Shown piece by piece: positions 21,790 through 32,220 of a DNA stretch of 64,000 nt. The DNA comes from Portunus trituberculatus (taxonomy: Eukaryota; Arthropoda; Malacostraca; Decapoda; Portunidae): NCBI RefSeq assembly GCF_017591435.1, contig NC_059294.1, positions 13,466,604 to 13,530,603 on the forward strand, written 5' to 3'. Below the pieces are notes generated by a model. The model made no database searches. It saw only the letters and a program-made list of their open reading frames with translations, and was not told the origin of the DNA. Both the position numbers and the translations under genes were made by a program. How positions within the stretch are numbered: position 1 is the first letter of the stretch; each line of letters opens with the position of its first letter.

Positions 21790-22560
21790 GGGTTGGGTTA
21801 CATTTGCAGCAGCTCCACGATGCCTTGAAATTTTCTGCAGATCCAAGGCAAGCAGTGTGGTACCATTCCATCTGCAGTGATTTCCGCACATTCTGGACAA
21901 ACCCATGCTCCAGGAATGTCGTCCTCTTTAGCTTTGATAGTAGCGTGAAGCGTCGTAACTGCATCATCATCCATGTACTTGTAAATTGCATGAAGGTTTT
22001 CCTTATTAGTGACAAGAATACCAGGAAGCTTTTCTGGTCTTGTCTCTATTTCTTTTGTTATAGTCTCTCCATCTATTTCCACTCTTGTAGCAACTTCTTC
22101 ATCTGCAAACATGAGTAAAATTGTCCTTTCTCTTGCTGAAATACTTCGATTCAGTGTTTGCCGAGATTGCCCCTGCTTTTTCCTGTTCGTGGTGTATTCT
22201 TGATCTTAGTAGTTGTCCAGATCTTGTCCATCTCTGCTTCTTGCACCATCGTGTTTGTACAGCTTCAAATTTACCACGTGATATGCATTTCTCAGTTCTT
22301 TGCCTGTTGAGAGATTTTTCAGTTTTGCACGTCCTTTTCTTTGCAGAGAAACAACTTCATAAGGGCCTATGTACTTTGTTTCTAATTTTCCTCCCATTCG
22401 GTGATTATTTTTGTTGTTTTTCAACAGTACTAATGAGTCCTCAACTATTTCACTTGATTTGCCTGTATGTCTCTTATCATAGTTCTTCTGTCTACTTTGA
22501 GATTTTGCAATGTTCATCGCCATTTTTTCCTCAGCTGCCTTCTTTTCTGACACTACTCTC
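21790..22560 (-). pseudogene. Ginger-like transposase C-terminus: GPY/F module and PHD finger
   Basis: After the DDE core come AKSQSRQKNYDKRH, VLLKNNKNNHRMGGKLETKY, IGPYEVVSLQRKGRAKLKN and AYHVVNLKLYKH, a GPY/F-type module. An acidic linker with TMFADEEVATRVEIDGE leads to GAWVCPECAEITADGM. A frame change near 21870 then brings WYHTACLGSAENFKASWSCC, then KC. Together these supply CxxC ... HxxC ... CxxC spacing of a PHD finger, interrupted by the frameshift. PHD fingers usually read histone tails, which could influence target choice (inference). Confidence 0.75.
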
Positions 22561-22564
22561 TTTG

Positions 22565-23522
22565 TTAACTCTTTAATAGTTTCTTCTGTCGTTGCTCATC
22601 TTTCACCTGTGATCCAGTGTCTAAGTAGATGGGGAGTACTGGATCTCTCCTAAACATCGCAGTGAAAGGGGCAACACCAGTGCTGGCGTGAAAAGATGTG
22701 CGATATCCGAACAGGATTCTTTTTATGTGCACATCCCAGTCGTTTTGCTTTTCATTGACGCATTTCATAAGAGCTCTTTCAAGTGTCTGATTGAAACTCT
22801 CCTGCAGTCCATCAGTTTGAGGGTGATAGGGTGAAGCAATTTTGTGATTAATTTGCAGCTTTTCACAGAGGATGTCATTCAGTTGATTTACAAATTCGCG
22901 GCCTTGGTCAGTAATAAGTGTTTCAACACAACCAATGTCACACATGGCATCTAAAAAGAACTGGGCCATTTCTGCTGCAGTTTTTTGCTTTAGAGGTGCA
23001 GCAGCTGGGAATTTTGAGAAGTAATCGGTCATTGCTAATGTAACAGTGTCCTCTTTCTGTTTCGGGTAAGGGTCCAATCAAGTCCATTCCCACCTGAGAC
23101 CACACTTTTTCTGGAACAGGTACTGGATGCAACTCAGGAGCTTGCATTGAGGGCTTATAGGCTGCTTTCTGGCATTTGTCACATTTTGAAATGTAATCAA
23201 TGACAATTTCTTTAATGCCTTTAACAAAATATTTAGCAGTTATCTTTCCAACTGTTTTATCTCTCCCAACATGTGCTCCCCCAAACCCCTCATGGCAAGC
23301 TTTGATAACTCTGCTCACTTCCCGCTTTCATAACACTTGGAGTAGCTGAACTTCACCCTTCCTGCGTTGTTTATGCATCAAATATCCCTCTTGAACACAA
23401 AATGGCTCGCACTTCTTTCTAATATCACGTTTTTCTTCTTTGTTTAGTCCATCAGGGTACTTTCCACTATCCAGGTATTGGAAGTATGTGTGGTAGGTGT
23501 ACTCCTCCATGTTCAGATACAC
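22565..23522 (-). pseudogene. Ginger-like integrase: zinc-binding domain and DDE core
   Basis: A short N-terminal segment (EEYTYHTYFQYLDSGKYPDG, CVQEGYLMHKQ) precedes an HHCC zinc-binding domain (VIKACHEGFGGAHVGRDKT, YISKCDKCQKAAYKPS). The DDE core follows: VWSQVGMDLIGPLPET (first Asp), VETLITDQGREFVNQLND (second Asp), and IASPYHPQTDGLQESFNQTL (catalytic Glu). NDWDVHIKRILFGYRTSFHA and TGVAPFTAMFRRDP complete it. Two frame changes are visible, near 23330 and near 23080, where the conserved block between the first and second Asp is shifted. All three catalytic acidic residues are still encoded. Confidence 0.85.
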
Positions 23523-23589
23523 CTGCTGCTACCCTTACTACTGCTCAGAGTAATCTGGCACTCAGTTGCTCCCTATCGCCTGTTGTTGG

Positions 23590-23790
23590 CTTTGTTTCTT
23601 TTTTTTTTTCTTAATGCTGAAATCCCTGTCTCGCTGCGTTATCGAGAGGAAAGGCGGCCCTTGGCGGCGTATTGCCGGGGTCGCGGCCTCACGCTAACTC
23701 AAACCACCCTTCTGGGTGACGAACATCCGGATGTGGTCGATAGACTGATGATTTATCTGACTGAGACCAATTTAATCAGAGAGTTGTGAT
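23590..23790 (+). other. Short GC-rich open segment, unrecognised
   Basis: A GC-richer island in AT-rich surroundings encodes, up to a TGA at 23787, a compact hydrophilic segment: SLRYREERRPLAAYCRGRG, LTLTQTTLLGDEHPDVVDRL, MIYLTETNLIREL. It looks codon-like (few rare codons, balanced residues) and could be a terminal exon or transposon C-terminus on the plus strand. A T-rich tract lies just upstream (23587-23610), but no clear AG acceptor is visible. I do not recognise the family. Confidence 0.35.
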
Positions 23791-24212
23791 TTATGTGTAT
23801 ATTTTATGTTATTTATTCTCCACTCTGTAAATATTTGAAAATATATATGTATGTATGTAAATAAAAGTATGAAAGCGTGTATGATTCCAATTTTGCGTGA
23901 TCTAATGTAAATGTTTTCCCTTCATGTATATATGCAATACGTAGTGATGCTACGTAGCCACCCTGTGTGGTGTGAGTTATCCCTCCCTTCCCCATGCCCT
24001 GACAAAGGACAATAGTTTTGAGATAAGTATAGGATCCTTGTGTGAATGAAGCGTGCATGAGTATGTGTGTGGATATTTTATGTTAACATTAAAACAAATA
24101 AACAAAAATAGGTTAAATTAAAATAACTATATAAATAAAATAAATCAATAAATAAACCAATTAAAAAACTGTATATATGTAAAATAAAATAAAAGACCTA
24201 ATTTTAAAGAAA
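23791..24212. other. AT-rich unassigned sequence
   Basis: AT-rich DNA with AAATAAA-like runs (24090-24230) and no coding potential seen. Confidence 0.4.
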
Positions 24213-24863
<651 letters not shown>

Positions 24864-24866
<3 letters not shown>

Positions 24867-25845
24867 GTCCAAATACTCGTCGCAGACAAGTCTGGCGGAC
24901 GACAACTACGCACCACTGGCCGACATGAAGCCTCTCAGCATTCAATAGTGTGTGTGGCTACTACCACTACAATACAGTATACTACTGAAACTATACAAAA
25001 GATGGTGGGGGCACACAGCCGCCCACCAAACCCCACTGGTGACTACAACCACCAACAGCAAAAACAGGACGAACCAACAACACGTCCTCCCGCGCCGCTC
25101 CACCCGAGTGGACGAACGCACGAGAAATGCAGCCAAACTTACTACACCTCTCTCCCAGAGCAACAAGCCCGTTGCTCTAACAGTCACGGTCTGCCCAGTA
25201 GCAAGCCAGCTACTCAACAGGAGGGCACAACTCCCAGACCGATGACTAGCGAGTACTGGTAATGCACAGTCCAGCCACACGTGTCTCTTACTGTGTTAAC
25301 TCCGCTGAAGACTGGCCGGTACTATAAACAGTATACCACTGATACCACACCAACAATGGTGGGGGCACACAGCCGCCCACCAAATCACACTGGTGACCAC
25401 GGCCACCAACAAAACGATAATCAGGACGAGACAGTAACGTGTCTCTCCGCGTCGCCACTCACAAGAGGGGATGAACGCAAAAACACGGGAAATGCAGCCA
25501 ACCCTACTACACTTCCCTTGGAACAACAAGCCCGTTGCTCCACACTGTCACGGCCAAACCAGCAGCAAACCAGCTACTCAAAAAAGAGGGCACAACTCCC
25601 AGACCGAGACTGGTGAGCACCCAGAACAGCCCAGCAACACGTGTCTCCACCCTGTGCCAGAAACCAAGAGCGCACGTGTCCGTTGAAGACTGGCTGGTTA
25701 CTGATGTGAAGCTTGCAGGCACACAAAATGGTGGAGAGAGGGAGGCGGGTTGTCTGCTCAGCAGAACAGCCCGAGGGGGCCGCGATGGGTAGCCATAGGC
25801 TACACATATAATGAAATAATAATTTAAAGGGGGTTAAGACGGTGC
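24864..25845 (-). repeat. 3' LTR (truncated) of the Gmr1-like element
   Basis: A direct repeat of 33672-34668, collinear from ACACGGAGTCCAAATACTC to GCTACACATATAATGAAATA. The two copies differ by scattered substitutions and small indels (for example GTGTTAACTCC against a 12-base-longer form at 34110). If the primer-binding-like sites near 33080 are real, the full LTR is about 1.5 kb and this copy lacks about 0.5 kb, replaced by the foldback element. It carries an internal tandem duplication (24955-25290 and 25310-25690). Confidence 0.8.
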
Positions 25846-25899
25846 CCATCACACGCTCTCCCTTAAAAGAAAAAATTTTGGAAACAAAACATTTACAAA

Positions 25900-26600
25900 T
25901 TTTTTTTTTTTTTAAAGGCCTGGAACTGATTAAAGGGAAAGGCCCCGGGACAGACAATTGGCCACAACATTGTCTGCTCCTCTTATTTATCTTACTATGA
26001 CATTGTACTCCTGGGCTCACTCGGTATGGGGGCCGTTTGACAGGCTTTTCATCCCCAACATCAATATCGTGTTCTATCAACTGTGTCCTGCCCGGGACAC
26101 TGCTAAACACAGAGGAGTACTTCCTCAGCCGCCGAAGCAACTCATCTTGCTGATCCCCTAAATGTTCAACCTTCTCTTTCAAGAGATGGAGGCTATTCCG
26201 TTCCCACTGCCCTGTAGGAACAACAGGTTCAGGCCCAATAACTTCTGGAGCCTCTCCCTCCCGGCAGAAAAATAAAACTGAAGATGCCTCTTGCACGGCA
26301 GAACTAAAAGAGCCCTTCTGGCTAGTAGAACGAAAATAGGGCTTCAGCATGTTAACGTGACACAGCTGGTCAGGAGTGACCACCAGGTAGTCGAGGTCAC
26401 CTACCTTCTTCTCTATAACATAGGGGCCACTATAGTGGGCAGCAAGCGGCTGGCCCTGAAGTGGTAACAGCACAAGCACTTCATCTCCAGGGGCAAAACT
26501 CCGATACTCGGCCCTTCGGTCATAATACCCCTTCATACTCTGCTGGGCCTTACACAGGTGGGCCTGCGCCACCTCTAATCCCTTGGCTAATCTCTCGACT
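25900..26600 (-). pseudogene. Gmr1-like integrase C-terminus joined to RT N-terminus
   Basis: The minus-strand frame reads KAQQSMKGYYDRRAEYRSF, APGDEVLVLLPLQGQPLAAH, YSGPYVIEKKVGDLDYLVVT and LCHVNMLKPYFR, a GPY/F-like integrase tail. After about 70 residues of linker comes the gypsy RT entry block: LRRLRKYSSVFSSVPGRTQ, LIEHDIDVGDEKPVKRPPYR, VSPG. Homology stops there and the frame runs into unrelated A-rich sequence near 25900. The continuous frame from integrase tail to RT start is the direct evidence for integrase-first order. Confidence 0.85.
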
Positions 26601-27749
26601 GCTCATGAGGCTCTTAAGCAGTGAGACAGGGCGCTCAGGCGACGGCTGACACCAAGCCTCCCGAACAACGTCGAGCGGTCCACGCACTCGGTGTCCAAAC
26701 ACTAGCTGATTGGGTGAGAAACCCAAGGACTCAGTGGGCGCTTCTCTCACCGCAAATAAGACAAAGGGACACCCTCGTCCCAATCCTTATCTCTCTCCAT
26801 GCAGAAACTCTTGAGCATGGTCTTGAGAGTTTGATGATGTCTCCAGGGCTCCCTGAGACTGCGGATGATAAGCACTGGACACAATATGCTTGATCCCCAC
26901 GCAGTCATCGTATCCTTAAACAACTTTGAAGTAAAGTTGGTCCCTGATCGGACTGCAGCTCTGCTGGCAATCCAAAGTGTGTAAAGAAGGTTAACAAAGC
27001 CTTCAGCACCACCTTAGAGTGAGTGCTTCTCAGGGAATTGCTTCAGGGTACCGCGTGGTAACATCCATTATGGTCAACAAATACTTGTGACCAGCCCTGG
27101 TAGTAGGCAGAGGACCTACTATATCAATCAAAACCCTCGTGAAGGGAGGATCAACAGCAGGGATGGGGTGGAGTGGCGCCACAGGGGGTGTCTGATTAGG
27201 CTTGCCCACCACTTGACAAGTGTGGCAGCACTTAAGAATCGTGGCTACTTCTCCAGACATGCTGGGCCACCAAAATTACGACGCAGGCGAACGACGGTCT
27301 TTCGGATGCCCAGGTGTCCAGCCATGGGCCCCTCATGTGCCAACAGCACAAGTGCCTCACGCAGCTTCTGCGGCACGACTACTTGCAATAACTCACCACC
27401 GTCACTCTCCTGCCATCTACGACACAACACCCTTGGTGCAAAACAAACTCCTCCCTGCCCTCCAACTCCTCACTTCCCTCACCCACTTGAGCAAAGAAGG
27501 AGGCCAACGCCGGGTCCTCCTGCTGCCTACGAATGAGCTCTGCAGGCTCTAGCTGGGTAAGAGAAAGGGGGACTATAGGGTCATGGGGTTGAGGCAACGC
27601 TGCAACCCTACGTTCCACACGGCCTCGAGGACGGAGAGCTGGCCCAGGCTGCTTCGCTCCTGCCATGTGATCCAGTGAGTCCTCAGAAGGATCATCACCA
27701 CCAGCCAGGCAGTCACCAGGCAAGGGAACAGCTCGCTCCCTGCCTCCAC
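26550..27749 (-). pseudogene. Gmr1-like integrase (zinc-binding and DDE regions, frameshifted)
   Basis: The linker block TQLEPAELIRRQQEDPALAS leads to the HHCC zinc-binding domain: LVLLAHEGPMAGHLGIRKTV (His pair) and ILKCCHTCQVVGKPNQTPP (Cys pair). Then PPFTRVLIDIVGPLPTTRAG gives the first catalytic Asp, with YLLTIMDVTTRYPEAIP. Further on, in other frames at 27000-26790, the middle core is degraded. FAVREAPTESLGFSPNQLVF and GHRVRGPLDVVREA at 26783-26650 mark the core's end. Frame changes at about 27400, 27260, 27030 and 26790 show decay. Confidence 0.85.
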
Positions 27750-28072
27750 TGTAGCGAGCAGCTACTAGCCTAGGCAGCGACGGCAGTGAAAACCGTGGTG
27801 GCAGGTCAGGAACTGATTTATTGGAGTACATCGGTTATATATATACCTTTCCGCTGGATCACAGGTAGCCAATCACGTGACTGATCAGAACTGGACATGT
27901 TGGCCAATCAGGAAACGGATCGGAGGAGAGGTAGTGCTGGACACGCTGGCCAATCCCGAACCAGATCACCGCAGGCCTGGCTGGGCCATGATCCGCCAAT
28001 GGCGAGCGTCCCTTGCTAGCCCTGCGCTCCCGTGATCCCAGCTGTCAGTTGTGGGTGCGAGGCGCAGCCACA
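27750..28072 (-). repeat. 3' LTR of nested gypsy element
   Basis: 323 bp, same length as the partner at 30258-30580 and alignable without gaps. Contains ATCGGTTATATATATACC and repeated GCCAATC/GCCAAT boxes (27868, 27903, 27950 and 27996) that may be CCAAT-type promoter elements (inference). Confidence 0.93.
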
Positions 28073-28092
28073 ATACTCCCCCCCCCCTTAGC
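28073..28092 (-). promoter_or_regulatory. Polypurine tract of nested element
   Basis: On the minus strand, GCTAAGGGGGGGGGGAGTAT directly precedes the LTR start TGTGG. A G-rich purine run here is the expected plus-strand primer. Confidence 0.75.
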
Positions 28093-28780
28093 AAAGATGC
28101 CTAGGGGCACAAGAGAGCGGACGGCCAGCCCTGGAGAGCTGAACAGGAAGTGGGTCATCATCCTGCAGATAAGCCAGCTTGAGGCGGTCTATGGAGACCC
28201 AATCATCAGCGCCCTTAATCCGCAGCAGGAAAGCCTTCTCCTTCCGTGTGACAACTTCATAGGGGCCAGTGTAGGGAGGAGTTAGGGGCGGCCTGCTGGC
28301 ATCCGTGCAGAGAAAAACATACTTCGTAGTATGGAGATCTCGGGGGATGTAGCGGTGGCCGGGCGTCCTGTACGTTTGCTTGCATGGAGCGAACTTCCCG
28401 ACGATGCGACGCAGCTGAGCCAAGTCGTCACAGGAGGAAGCATCGGGGAAGAACTCGCCTGGAACTACAAGGGAGTCGCCGTAAACCATTTCCACAGAGG
28501 AGACACCAAGTCCTTCCTTCGGGGCAGTGCGAAGGCCGAGGAGCACCCATGGAAGCTGCGAAGACCACGTCGCGGAACGGCACCGGGACATCAGGGCAGC
28601 CTTCAGGGTCCTGTGAAAACGTTCCACTATCCCATTAGCTTCTGGGTTATAAGCCGTGGTGTGATGAATGCCGACTCCCAGCAGCTCACCCATGGACGTC
28701 CACAGCTGTGAAGTAAAAGAAGGGCCACGGTCAGATGTGATATGATCAGGAACGCCGAAACGTGACTCGGTGCCCTCCGG
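28088..28780 (-). pseudogene. Nested gypsy integrase, C-terminal half
   Basis: The reading frame starts abruptly after the deletion junction with SRFGVPDHITSDRGPSFTSQ (second catalytic Asp in TSDRG). HHTTAYNPEANGIVERFHRT follows (catalytic Glu in GIVERFH), then SSQLPWVLLGLRTAPKEGLG, VSSVEMVYGDSLVVPGEFF. The C-terminal module has RDLHTTKYVFLCTDASRPPL and PPYTGPYEVVTRKEKAFLLR, followed by SIDRLKLAYL. The first catalytic Asp and zinc-binding domain are deleted, so it cannot function. Confidence 0.9.
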
Positions 28781-29478
28781 CAGATGCCCAGGCGCTCCAA
28801 TTCGGCAAAAGTCTTCTTCGCCGCGGCGAGTTTGTCGGGGCCCAACCGGCGAAACTTGAAGAACACCAGAGGACCAGACGTCTTGATGTGGTGGTAGACG
28901 CCGTGCTTGGCAAGAGCCCGCGGGCATTGACGAGGCTCAGGCTTGAAAACGTCCGGGTAGGAATCACGGAGGTGAGTGAAGGCATCTGCGGCATCAATCA
29001 CATGAACGGTGGGGGCGTCCGGGGCAGCGGTGATGGGAATAGTGGCAAAGGCAGCTGTATCGAGCAACCTAGCACCGGAGACGTCCACGAGGAGCTGGTA
29101 GTTGGCCAGGAAATCCGCACCCAGGAGAGAGAGGGTAACGTTGGCCACCACGAAGCTCCAGCCATATGTGCGGTCGCCAATCTGGATGGCGAGGTGCTGG
29201 CGGCCGTATGTCGGAATCGGTGTGCCATTGGCCGCCGTAAGTCTGACGTCGGGCTGCGGTAGGTGGTGCTTCCTCCACCGAGAGGCTGGCAGAAGGGACC
29301 GGCCAGCGCCAGTATCCACAAGAAAGCGGACGCCGTTCAAAGGGTCGTGGAAAAAGAAGGTAGAGGTGCCTCCCGGGGCCGCCGCAACAGGCGGCGGCCG
29401 CCTCACACGTTTTTTGGCCAGGTGCAACCAGCCTTGCAGTTCCTGGCGCCAGGACCAAATCGGGCATGGAAATAGCAC
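28770..29478 (-). pseudogene. Nested gypsy protease and RT N-terminus
   Basis: Aspartic protease: FLVDTGAGRSLLPASRWRK (catalytic DTG, with Ala in place of the more usual Ser at the next position), GRQHLAIQIGDRTYGWSFVV, and SLLGADFLANYQLLVD. This is followed by the RT entry region: YPDVFKPEPRQCPRALAKHG, VYHHIKTSGPLVFFKFRRLG, KLAAAKKTFAELERLGICRR. The frame then crosses the deletion junction at about 28770 and reads integrase DNA out of frame. The RT catalytic blocks are entirely missing. Confidence 0.9.
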
Positions 29479-30201
29479 AAGCCATCGATGAACCTCCCAC
29501 TTGGTTGCTGCTGGCGGGGGTGAGGCCGAGTGCCGAGATGCTGCCGTACAGGAGGTTGGCGAGAACGAACAAGTGTGACGTTGAGCGCTGCGATGTCGTT
29601 GTCCCAGGACTGTGTTGCAGTAGACGAGGGCATGGCGTTGATGTGGCGACCCACCGCGGCCTGGGCGTCAAGCAAACGATCGACCATCTGCTGCAGGCTG
29701 TCTTCGTCCATCTCCTCAGCATTGGGGATGACTGCACAAATAGATTCAGGAAGGAGGAGAAGCCACAGTGCTCGCAGGAGGTCCAGCTTCCTCTCTGATC
29801 CATCTGCTGCAGGGGGCAGCCGTGCCAGGGCTTTCATTTCGAGGAGGGCCTCAGACGGCCGCTGGTCACTGAGGGGCTGTTTGGAAAGGTTCAGGAGCTG
29901 TGAAACTCGCGACGCTGGGGACGGAGTGAAGCGTTGCAGAAGGAAACTCTTGAGGTCACTGTACTCGATGGCGCCATCGCCCTTACATAGCAGCCACTCC
30001 GAGATGCGGGGAAAGAGATCGTCAGGGAGGGAGGCGAGGACGTAGTCAGCCTGGATTGTCGCACTAGTAAGTCTCTTCAGCCGGAATTGCACCTCTGCTC
30101 GCCGGAACCACGTGGGAGCGTCGAGCACGGAGAAGGTGGGGAGCTTGACCTGTGCGACGGCGGCCGCAGGGACAGCTCTTGCGGCGGAAGGAGAAGAGGG
30201 T
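29403..30201 (-). pseudogene. Nested gypsy Gag
   Basis: The start is near 30221 (MADGVTPPSSPS). Capsid-like helices: VKLPTFSVLDAPTWFRRAEV, QFRLKRLTSATIQADYVLAS, DLKSFLLQRFTPSPASRVSQ, LLNLSKQPLSDQRPSEALLE, WLLLLPESICAVIPNAEEM. It ends with the GLCYFHARFGPGARNCKAGC motif, a Cys/His pattern that replaces the retroviral zinc knuckle in a widespread arthropod gypsy lineage. This frame is intact over about 270 codons, unlike the rest of the element. It stops at 29403, overlapping the protease frame by about 75 bp, as expected for a frameshift-expressed Gag-Pol. Confidence 0.88.
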
Positions 30202-30240
30202 GGTGTGACGCCGTCAGCCATGCCGATGAGTGCGAGGAGT

Positions 30241-30257
30241 CACTCCGGGGTCACCAC
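30241..30257 (-). promoter_or_regulatory. Primer-binding site (tRNA-Trp type)
   Basis: Immediately inside the 5' LTR on the minus strand is TGGTGACCCCGGAGTGA. From general knowledge, insect tRNA-Trp with CCA predicts TGGTGACCCCGACGTGA, so 15 of 17 positions agree. Confidence 0.75.
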
Positions 30258-30580
30258 TGTAGTGAACAGCTACTAGCCTAGGCAGCGAGGGCAGTGAAAA
30301 CTGTGGTGGCAGGTCAGGAACTGATTTATTGGAGTACATCGGTTATATATATACCTTTCCGCCGGATCACAGATAGCCAATCACGTGACCGATCAGAACT
30401 GGACATGTTGGCCAATCAGGAAACGGATCGGAGGAGAGGGAGTGCTGGACACGCTGGCCAATCCCGAACCAGATCACCGCAGGCCTGGCTGGGCCGTGAT
30501 CCGCCAATGGCGAGCGTCCATTGCTCGCTCTGCGCTCCCGTGATCCCAGCTGTCAGTTGTGGGTGCGAGGCGCAGCCACA
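30258..30580 (-). repeat. 5' LTR of nested gypsy element
   Basis: 323 bp with TG/CA ends, collinear with 27750-28072. It directly adjoins the outer element's protease-linker frame at 30581 (reading SPPVEHHG into the LTR). Confidence 0.93.
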
Positions 30581-32220
30581 CCATGATGCTCTACAGGGGG
30601 AGAAACTTCCAACTCCCCCGCAGAACTGGAAATCTCCCCACCCTGGGCGCCAACTTCCAACAAACTGCCTGACTTATCATGCTGGGGCCTGTGCTGAACA
30701 TCAGAGCCCTCAGCCTCCACACCAGGGAGCAACTCAGCACAAATGCTCCCTCCGGAGTGCTCTGCAGAGTGAGGATAACCATCAAACAACTCAGCTACAC
30801 CCAACACTCCGTCCTCACTCTCAGCAACAACTCCCAAAGTCGAGTCTGGTGCATTAACGAGTGACTCCACACCGTCACCGTCAGCCTCTACACCTGAACT
30901 CAATGGTGAGCCCAACACTGGCTCCACCACATCAGCACTGTTACTCCCATCTGGAGTTAATCCCACCTGGCTGCCAGCAACCTCCTGGGTAGTAACAGGT
31001 TCTCTCTCAGCCCGGCGGGCCTGAGAGTTGGTAATAATGTTCACAAAGTCTTGCACCACTGGCCCAGACTCTTCAGCAACCTCCTCCTCATCAGAGGTAG
31101 GGATCCATACACGACCACCAGCAAAATCATTCCTAAGCAGGAAGTCCACTCCTGTGACTGGCAGTTCGTCTGCCACTGCTACCTGAGTCGTAGCAGTGAC
31201 AAGAGGACATGACAGCGTCACCTCAGCCGTCACGAACTCCTCCACAGTGTTAAGTCCACGACACAACACTGCCTGGCTAGATGTCACCTTCTTCCCAGTG
31301 ACATTTCGGCACACTGACTGCTGTGCTCCCGTATCACGCAGTACAGTGACGGGATACTTGGTGCCATCAATCTCAACAGTGCCTCCACACAGGAAAGGAC
31401 GGCACCAGTCAAGCTCACTATCCTTAACAACAGCGGGCGAGGCAACAGGGGGAGGGACAGGCGGGCCAACCTGCTCTCTCTCCTCCAAACACAACTCAGG
31501 CACACGCCGTGCCTTCTCACTTCTAAAGCTTGAAGGAGCAGTCAACTCATCACCACAAACTTGATCTGGCCACACCAACAAGGCAACTGGTTTCTGCGAG
31601 GACTTGGGAGTTTCAGCTGTTACTAACTTTGGGCAATTGAACTTAAAATGCCCTTTTCCTCGGCAGTGATAGCACGTAGGCTGGTAATCATACTTGGGAG
31701 TTTTAGGGACCGCCTTCCCCGCCGTCCCATCCTTCGCAGAAGAAGGAGGGGTGGGGGCCTGGGGCTTTCCAAAACCCATCTTACTGCCGAATCCAGTATA
31801 TCGCCTAAAATGGCCTGGAGAGCCCGAGGAAGAACTGCCACCACTCCCTGGGCCTCCCTTAGGACCACCTTCCTTATGACTCCAACTCCCAGGCTGCTGC
31901 ACAGGACGGTGGGCCAACACATAATCATCAGCCCATGTAGCAGCCTCCTTCAAAGTCCTAAACCTCTTCTCCCTCAACAGAGGTACCAGCTCTTTATCAG
32001 CAATATCAATGAACTGCTCCATAACTACTAACTCCTTCAAAGCCTCGAGAGAGTCAACACCCTCGCTTGTAATCCACCTCTCAAACACTTGCTCCAGTGA
32101 ACCAGCACACTCGAGGTAGGAGTCACTTGCTCGCTTCCTCTTTCCTCTGAATTGCAAGCGATAGGCTTCTGGTCGCAGCTCATATGCCCGCAAGATGTCA
32201 GCCTTAAACTCCTCATAGTC
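30581..32220 (-). pseudogene. Gmr1-like Gag C-terminus, zinc knuckle and protease
   Basis: The capsid C-terminal core (LRPEAYRLQFRGKRKRASDS, SLEQVFERWITSEGVDS, VVMEQFIDIADKELVPLLRE, ATWADDYVLAHRP) resembles SCAN/retroviral capsid helices. A Gly/Ser-rich linker and one CCHC zinc knuckle (CYHCRGKGHFKFNC) follow. The protease region shows VTVLRDTGAQQSVCRNV (DTG active site) and PVTGVDFLLRNDFAGGRVW. A linker of more than 200 acidic and Ser/Gly residues is open until the nested LTR insertion at 30580. The frame is uninterrupted for about 545 codons, so apart from the insertion this part is well preserved. Confidence 0.9.

Larger units (their letters stand above)
21790..23530 (-). mobile_element. 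Ginger-type DNA transposon coding region (integrase plus PHD)
   Basis: On the minus strand a single gypsy-integrase-like protein runs from a zinc-binding N-terminus (about 23520) through a DDE core (23080-22565) and GPY/F-like module (22550-22206) to a C-terminal PHD finger (about 21970-21790). No Gag, protease or RT lies on either side. A stand-alone integrase-derived transposase with a PHD finger is the arrangement described for Ginger1 elements. Frameshifts near 23330, 23080, 22560 and 21870 interrupt it. Terminal inverted repeats were not located. The alternative is a host gene derived from such a transposase. Confidence 0.72.
27750..30580 (-). mobile_element. Nested Ty3/gypsy element, internally deleted, both LTRs present
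   Basis: Two 323-bp LTRs (27750-28072 and 30258-30580) flank a 2.2-kb interior. On the minus strand the LTR runs TGTGGCTGCGCC...CTACA, so it has TG/CA ends. A primer-binding site for tRNA-Trp follows the 5' LTR and a G-rich polypurine tract precedes the 3' LTR. Interior genes are Gag, protease, the first part of RT, then directly the second half of integrase: a deletion removed most of RT, RNase H and the integrase N-terminus. About a dozen LTR mismatches were counted by eye. It interrupts the outer element's protease-integrase linker. Outer flanks CCAC and CCAT give only a 3-of-4 target duplication. Confidence 0.93.

Noticed and set aside
22206..23522. LTR retrotransposon pol gene
   Set aside because: No RT, protease, Gag or LTR was found, and a PHD finger follows the integrase. 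A Ginger-type transposon fits better.
24942..25616. Overlapping frames of about 100 codons on both strands in the LTR
   Set aside because: The same frames recur in the 5' LTR copy at 33753-34073. They have no domain features and lie in LTR sequence.
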